DNA of 59,958 nt from Rhodobacteraceae bacterium CG17_big_fil_post_rev_8_21_14_2_50_63_15 (GTDB taxonomy: Bacteria; Pseudomonadota; Alphaproteobacteria; Rhodobacterales; Rhodobacteraceae): contig PFEY01000024.1 of NCBI GenBank assembly GCA_002783205.1, forward strand, positions 1,311 to 61,268, given 5' to 3'. The notes under the pieces are model-generated. The model was not told the DNA's origin. It saw only the letters and a list, made by a program, of their open reading frames with translations, and made no database searches. The first letter of the stretch is position 1; each line of letters opens with the position of its first letter. Below, piece by piece: positions 56,108-59,958 of this stretch. The position numbers were made by a program, and so were the translations under genes.

Positions 56108-57265
56108 ATGACCACGATCACCACCACCGACGAACTCGCGGCCTTCTGCACCATGGCGCGGACCCATCCCTATGTCACCGTTGATACCGAATTCCTGCGC
56201 GAGCGCACCTATTATTCGAAACTCTGCCTCGTGCAGCTTGCCGTGCCCGGCAAGGATGCGCAGAGCGCGGTTCTGGTCGATCCGCTGGCCGAGGGCCTCT
56301 CGCTCGATCCGCTCTATGCGCTCTTTTGCGACACCTCCGTGGTCAAGGTGTTTCACGCGGCCCGTCAGGATCTCGAGATCTTTCAGGTCGATGCGGGCGT
56401 GATCCCCGCACCGATGTTCGACACGCAGGTTGCGGCGATGGTCTGCGGTTTTGGCGAACAGGCAGGATATGAAACGCTGGTCAAGAAGATCGCCCGCCAG
56501 AGCGTGGACAAAAGCTCGCGCTTTACCGACTGGTCGCGCCGCCCGCTGAGCGAGGCCCAAAAGACCTATGCGCTGGCCGATGTGACGCATCTGCGGGAGA
56601 TTTACGAGTTCCTCGCCCGCAAACTCCAGGACACCGGGCGTGAGCAATGGCTGGCCGAGGAACTCGCCGTGCTGACCGACCCCGCCACCTATCGCACCGA
56701 TCCGGCCGTCGCCTGGCACCGCATCAAGACACGCAACAGCTCGGGTAAATTTCTGGCCGTGCTGCGTGAACTGGCGCGGTTCCGAGAGGAATATGCCCAG
56801 ACCCACGATGTCCCGCGCAGCCGTGTCTACAAGGATGACGCTCTCGTCGAACTGGCCTCGACCAAACCGCAATCACTGGAGGATCTCGGGCGCTCGCGGC
56901 TCCTGCTGCGCGAGGCGCGCAGGGGCGAGATTGCAGACGGCATCCTCTGCGCGGTCAAGGCCGGGCTCGCCTGCCCCCAGGATCAACTTCCGCGGGCGGA
57001 TGCCGAAGGCGACAAGGCGCAGGTCAACCCGGCGCTTGCCGATCTCTTGCGGGTGCTTCTCAAGGCCAAGAGCGAGAGGTTTGGCGTCGCCTCGAAGTTG
57101 ATTGCCAGTGCCGCGGATCTCGACACCCTCGCGGCGGGTGGACGCGATATTGCGGCGCTGAACGGTTGGCGGTTCGATGTGTTCGGACGTGATGCGCTGC
57201 GGCTCTGCGAGGGTGCGATCGCGCTGGCGGTCAGGGGTAACGGGGTCGAGACGGTCGATCTGTGA
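56108..57265 (+). CDS. rnd: Ribonuclease D
   Basis: RNase D trims tRNA 3' ends. The 385-residue protein has the DEDDy exonuclease domain: Asp26 and Glu28 in VTVDTEFLRERTYYSKL, VKVFHAARQDLEIF, and KTYALADVTHLREIY. The HRDC domain follows (LRELARFREEYAQTHDVPRSRVYKDDAL) and a C-terminal second helical region. It follows purN by 92 bases on the same strand and converges on the lipoprotein gene ten bases after its stop. Confidence 0.95.
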   Translation: MTTITTTDELAAFCTMARTHPYVTVDTEFLRERTYYSKLCLVQLAVPGKDAQSAVLVDPLAEGLSLDPLYALFCDTSVVKVFHAARQDLEIFQVDAGVIPAPMFDTQVAAMVCGFGEQAGYETLVKKIARQSVDKSSRFTDWSRRPLSEAQKTYALADVTHLREIYEFLARKLQDTGREQWLAEELAVLTDPATYRTDPAVAWHRIKTRNSSGKFLAVLRELARFREEYAQTHDVPRSRVYKDDALVELASTKPQSLEDLGRSRLLLREARRGEIADGILCAVKAGLACPQDQLPRADAEGDKAQVNPALADLLRVLLKAKSERFGVASKLIASAADLDTLAAGGRDIAALNGWRFDVFGRDALRLCEGAIALAVRGNGVETVDL

Positions 57266-57275
57266 ACTGGTCGCC

Positions 57276-57794
57276 TCAACGGCGACTGACCTGTTCGTTG
57301 CGTGCTCCGCGCACCCGCACAATGCTGGCCGTCTCCAGCTTGGGCAGCGAGACGAACGCCGCAGCGTGAACTTCCCGGGCCCGCTCCGACCCCTGTGGCA
57401 TCGTATCGGACTGAACGGCCATCAGACTGAATCCCAATTCTCCGTTCACCGGCTGAGCGTCCTTGTCATCGGGGATCAGGCGCACGTCATAAGCCCCCTG
57501 CCGGAGTGGCAGACCCGTGACCCGGACAATTGCGCCATCGCTGGTGCGCTCGATGACCATGCGCGTGATCTGATCCACCGGCGTGCCGTCATAAATCTCG
57601 TCGCGCTTGCGAAACAGGATCCTGTCCTCGCGTTGCGGAATCAGCGGGTTGGTGTTCTCTGCCGGGGTGCTCGATACGCTGCGCGAGCGACTACCCCCGA
57701 ACCAGTTGCGGGGATTGACCCGCGACTGGCGGAACCCGCCACAGCCTGCCAGAATGGATCCCGCCGCCAATGAGATAAAAACCCGCCGTCGCAT
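57276..57794 (-). CDS. Small lipoprotein of unknown function
   Basis: The 172-residue protein has a lipoprotein signal peptide with lipobox LAGC and lipidated Cys18 (RRRVFISLAAGSILAGCGG). A disordered Ser/Arg-rich linker follows, then one beta-rich domain containing DGTPVDQITRMVIERTSDGA and RVTGLPLRQGAYDVRLI. That places it on the periplasmic face of a membrane. I do not recognise the family. It is divergent from sufE. Confidence 0.7.
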   Translation of the reverse strand: MRRRVFISLAAGSILAGCGGFRQSRVNPRNWFGGSRSRSVSSTPAENTNPLIPQREDRILFRKRDEIYDGTPVDQITRMVIERTSDGAIVRVTGLPLRQGAYDVRLIPDDKDAQPVNGELGFSLMAVQSDTMPQGSERAREVHAAAFVSLPKLETASIVRVRGARNEQVSRR

Positions 57795-57923
57795 CTTCCA
57801 ACCGCCCCCGTCATCATGTTCTATCCGACTACCCTATCCGATCTGGGTTGAAAAGGTGCAAGCGGGGGCTGGACCTCGGGGCGGACGACGCCTAGGTGAA
57901 TGCCAGACCGAAAGGAGCAGCGT

Positions 57924-58334
57924 ATGGCAAGCCCGGCCTTTGAAGAGATTGTCGACGATTTCGCGTTTCTCGACGACTGGGAGGAGCGCTATCGCTATGT
58001 GATCGACTATGGTCGCAAGATGCAGGGGCTCGACCCCGCGCTCAAGGTTCCCAGCACCAAGGTCGAGGGCTGCGCCAGTCAGGTCTGGCTGCATCCGCGA
58101 ATCGAGTCCGGGCAGTTCTGGTTCGACGGCGACAGCGATGCGCTGATCGTGCGCGGTCTGATCGCGGTCCTGCGCGCGCTCTACAATGGGCTGCCGGTGG
58201 GGCAGGTGCCGGGCGTCGATGCCGGCGGCGAACTGGCGCGGCTGGGGTTGAATGACCATCTCTCGGCGCAACGCTCGAACGGACTCAGGGCGATGATCGA
58301 TCGTATCCGGCTGGTTGCCTCCGAGGCGGCCTGA
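57924..58334 (+). CDS. sufE: Cysteine desulfuration protein SufE
   Basis: SufE takes persulfide sulfur from the SufS desulfurase for Fe-S cluster assembly. The 136-residue protein carries the acceptor Cys50 in STKVEGCASQVWLHP, preceded by EERYRYVIDYGRKMQGLD, and ends with NGLRAMIDRIRLVA. ATG 57924 has AAAGGAGC ahead; the frame is open eight codons earlier. No other suf gene is near. Confidence 0.95.
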   Translation: MASPAFEEIVDDFAFLDDWEERYRYVIDYGRKMQGLDPALKVPSTKVEGCASQVWLHPRIESGQFWFDGDSDALIVRGLIAVLRALYNGLPVGQVPGVDAGGELARLGLNDHLSAQRSNGLRAMIDRIRLVASEAA

Positions 58335-58346
58335 CCCGCACAGAGC

Positions 58347-58365
58347 CTGGGGGCGCTGCCCCCAG
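58347..58365. terminator. Terminator between sufE and the DUF1638 gene
   Basis: CTGGGGGC-GCT-GCCCCCAG is an 8-base perfect stem between convergent genes. An A/T stretch (GATATTTTTAG) follows nine bases later. Confidence 0.6.
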
Positions 58366-58371
58366 ACCCCC

Positions 58372-58393
58372 GGGATATTTTTAGCCAGAAGAA
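58372..58393. repeat. Diverged copy of the GGGTATTT...AGAAGAA element
   Basis: GGGATATTTTTAGCCAGAAGAA resembles the arms at 21491-21545 and 12031-12052. Here it stands after the sufE terminator stem. Confidence 0.45.
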
Positions 58394-58400
58394 CCTGCAA

Positions 58401-59042
58401 TCAGGATTTTGCGGCCTGTTCCTTGAGGGTCGTTTCAAGGTCGCCATAGCCGGTGAAGCGGTATTCATAAGCGAGCCCAAGCCGCGCGGCACAGGCTTCG
58501 GCCTTGGTGCGCAAGTCCGCATCATCGGTTTGCGCCTGATAGACCAGCTTGGTGTAGTTGGCAAAGATCATGTCGCGCAGTTCGGGGTGTCTGTCCAGCC
58601 CCATGGGTTTCCAGACAAAGGCGTCGAACTGCCTGACCAGGAAATCGGTAAGGTAGAAGGCGCTGATCTCGTCGTCATGGGCGGCAAAGCGGTCATTGCC
58701 CTCGAAAAAGGCATAGCAATGCGGTCCGGCGACCATCTCGACGCCCAGATCGGCGCATTTTGCCTGCAACAACCCGCCGGTGCCGCAATCGGCATAGACC
58801 ACGAACAGGCGGTCATAATCGTCACGATGGCGCGCCACAGCGTCGGTCACGGCTTCGGTGATGCGTGCGGGGTAGAGATGCAGATTGGCGGGCAGGCAGT
58901 GCAGATCCATGTGATCCCAGCCATTGGCACGTTTGAGCGCCAGAATCTCATGCGCCAATGCCCCGCAGGCGATCAGCAGGAGGCGCCCGCGCCCCTCGGC
59001 CTCAAGCCCCTGAGTGGTCAGGTGATCGTCGCTCAGATCCAT
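58401..59042 (-). CDS. DUF1638 family protein
   Basis: The 213-residue cytoplasmic protein shows the DUF1638 pattern: LLLIACGALAHEILALKR, HLYPARITEAVTDAV, VVYADCGTGGLL and MVAGPHCYAFFEGNDRF. Cys and His residues in these stretches could bind a metal. DUF1638 proteins often sit beside corrinoid proteins and methyltransferases, as here, so a role in methyl transfer or cobalamin handling is inferred. ATG 59042 has AGAGGG ahead. It follows the corrinoid gene with a hairpin between them. Confidence 0.85.
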   Translation of the reverse strand: MDLSDDHLTTQGLEAEGRGRLLLIACGALAHEILALKRANGWDHMDLHCLPANLHLYPARITEAVTDAVARHRDDYDRLFVVYADCGTGGLLQAKCADLGVEMVAGPHCYAFFEGNDRFAAHDDEISAFYLTDFLVRQFDAFVWKPMGLDRHPELRDMIFANYTKLVYQAQTDDADLRTKAEACAARLGLAYEYRFTGYGDLETTLKEQAAKS

Positions 59043-59062
59043 TGCGCCCTCTTCAAATGCAA

Positions 59063-59087
59063 ACGGCCCGCACAGGGGGCGGGCCGT
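59063..59087 (-). terminator. Hairpin between the corrinoid-protein gene and the DUF1638 gene
   Basis: ACGGCCCGC and GCGGGCCGT pair perfectly (9 bases) around a 7-base loop, followed on the minus strand by TTTGCATTTG. It is a partial terminator or RNA-stability stem inside the likely operon. Confidence 0.6.
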
Positions 59088-59106
59088 GCGACAGCGTGTC
59101 AGACGC

Positions 59107-59811
59107 TCAGCCCGCCGCCATCCGGTTGTGCTTGCGCGCCATGAAGTCCTTGGCCGTCTCGACAGCGACGGCGGCATCCCGGCAATAGGCATCGGCGCCG
59201 ATCGCACGTCCGAATTCCTCGTTGAGCGGCGCCCCGCCCACCAGCACGACATAGTTGTCGCGCTTGCCCTGTTCGATCAGCGTGTCGATCACCACCTTCA
59301 TGTAGGGCATTGTGGTGGTCAGCAGCGCCGACATGCCGAGGATGTCGGGCTGTTCGGTTTCGAGCGCCCCAAGATATTTCTCGACCGAGTTGTTGATGCC
59401 CAGATCAACCACTTCGAATCCGGCGCCTTCCATCATCATGCCGACAAGGTTCTTGCCGATGTCGTGGATGTCGCCCTTGACTGTGCCGATGACCATCTTG
59501 CCGACGCGCGGCGCGCCGGTCTCGGCCAAGAGCGGCTTGAGAATTGCCATGCCACCCTTCATCGCGTTGGCGGCAAGCAGCACTTCGGGCACGAACAGGA
59601 TGCCGTCGCGGAAATCCTTGCCCACGATGGTCATGCCGCCGACCAGCGCCTCTGTAAGAACCCGGTAGGGTTCCCAGTTGCGCTCGAGCAGGATGTTCAC
59701 ACTCTCCTCGATCTCTTCCCTGAGACCATCATAGAGGTCGTCAAACATCTGCTGGACAAGTTCGTCATCGTCCAGTTCCGACAGGATGATGTCGTCGTCT
59801 TGGTCGGACAT
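59107..59811 (-). CDS. Methyltransferase corrinoid protein (MtbC/MtaC-like, B12-binding)
   Basis: Such proteins carry a cobalamin that shuttles methyl groups between a substrate methyltransferase and an acceptor. The N-terminal helical cap (residues 12-95) is followed by the Rossmann B12 domain with base-on ligand His116 in VKGDIHDIGKNLVGM, DLGINNSVEKYL, MSALLTTTMPYMK and VLVGGAPLNEEF. It is 234 residues, starting at ATG 59811 (MSDQDDDIILSELDDDE, acidic). The partner methyltransferase is probably outside the window. Methylated amines or related compounds are likely substrates. Confidence 0.9.
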   Translation of the reverse strand: MSDQDDDIILSELDDDELVQQMFDDLYDGLREEIEESVNILLERNWEPYRVLTEALVGGMTIVGKDFRDGILFVPEVLLAANAMKGGMAILKPLLAETGAPRVGKMVIGTVKGDIHDIGKNLVGMMMEGAGFEVVDLGINNSVEKYLGALETEQPDILGMSALLTTTMPYMKVVIDTLIEQGKRDNYVVLVGGAPLNEEFGRAIGADAYCRDAAVAVETAKDFMARKHNRMAAG

Positions 59812-59958
59812 TGCCGGGTTCCCTGATTCTACTGCGCGGCGCCGCGCGTTACGTCTTGCCGCAGCTATCGACAATTCGGCGCTGGATCACTAGGCGAATT
59901 GCGACACAGGCCGCGTCTCTACCGACTTCTAAATCGAAATCCGCTGTTGGGGGTGTGA

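Overview
The window reads as chromosomal DNA of a marine Rhodobacterales (Roseobacter-group / Paracoccaceae) alphaproteobacterium. The evidence is the high GC, the alphaproteobacterial ribosomal protein L21 with a helix-hairpin-helix tail followed by L27, Obg, ProB and ProA, a ChpT histidine phosphotransferase of the CtrA relay, an ornithine-lipid OlsB-OlsA pair, a gene-transfer-agent (GTA) type endolysin and holin pair, and a lexA promoter with the alphaproteobacterial SOS box GAAC-N7-GAAC. The exact genus cannot be fixed from the sequence alone.

Layout. 1-2.0 kb (minus): a periplasmic rhodanese-like protein (cut by the window edge) and an outer-membrane beta-barrel gene carrying an in-frame amber codon. 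2.4 kb: tRNA-Ser(CGA). 2.6-9.6 kb: secreted DUF2059-like protein, a tiny ORF, rplU-rpmA, GNAT, obgE-proB-proA, then chpT (minus) and a DUF3553 protein. 9.7-12.0 kb: olsB-olsA and a ThiE/TenI-like protein. 12.1-17.7 kb: a fully overlapping four-gene unit ycjX - GNAT - ycjF-like - DUF2339. 17.7-28.4 kb: truncated haemoglobin, ileS with an AT-rich internal insert, mazG, M20 hydrolase, grxD-bolA, a small secreted protein, purL, a candidate small RNA, and a LysR regulator divergent from a fused indolepyruvate ferredoxin oxidoreductase. 32.1-39.9 kb: acyltransferase, murI, argC, ccmE, GTA endolysin and holin, ccmF, ccmH, and a PaaG-like enoyl-CoA hydratase/isomerase. 40-48.9 kb: gltA, gltX, comEC, lexA, lldD, trpA, ychF.

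49.0-54.3 kb is the accessory part. It is framed by tRNA-Ser(GCT) and a CAT-anticodon tRNA (tRNA-Ile2 or Met), and the 3' ends of both point inward. Between them lie about 750 bases with no recognisable gene, an intact polyhydroxyalkanoate synthase, then a row of broken pieces: a truncated gene start, an aldehyde dehydrogenase C-terminus, an amino-acid ABC ATPase piece, a TRAP small permease, and an in-frame chimera of a TRAP solute-binding-protein N-terminus with the catalytic half of a tyrosine integrase. I read this as the scar of one or more decayed integrative elements. From 54.4 kb on the window is core again: purM-purN, rnd, a lipoprotein, sufE, and a DUF1638 plus corrinoid-binding protein pair.

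The most interesting signals are the DctP-integrase chimera and scar, the amber-interrupted porin-like gene, the low-GC insertion inside ileS, the independent candidate small RNA behind the LysR gene, and the clustering of CtrA/ChpT, GTA lysis, ComEC and LexA functions with CtrA-like TTAA motifs at three of the loci. I did not find a clearly undescribed multigene defence or biosynthetic system.
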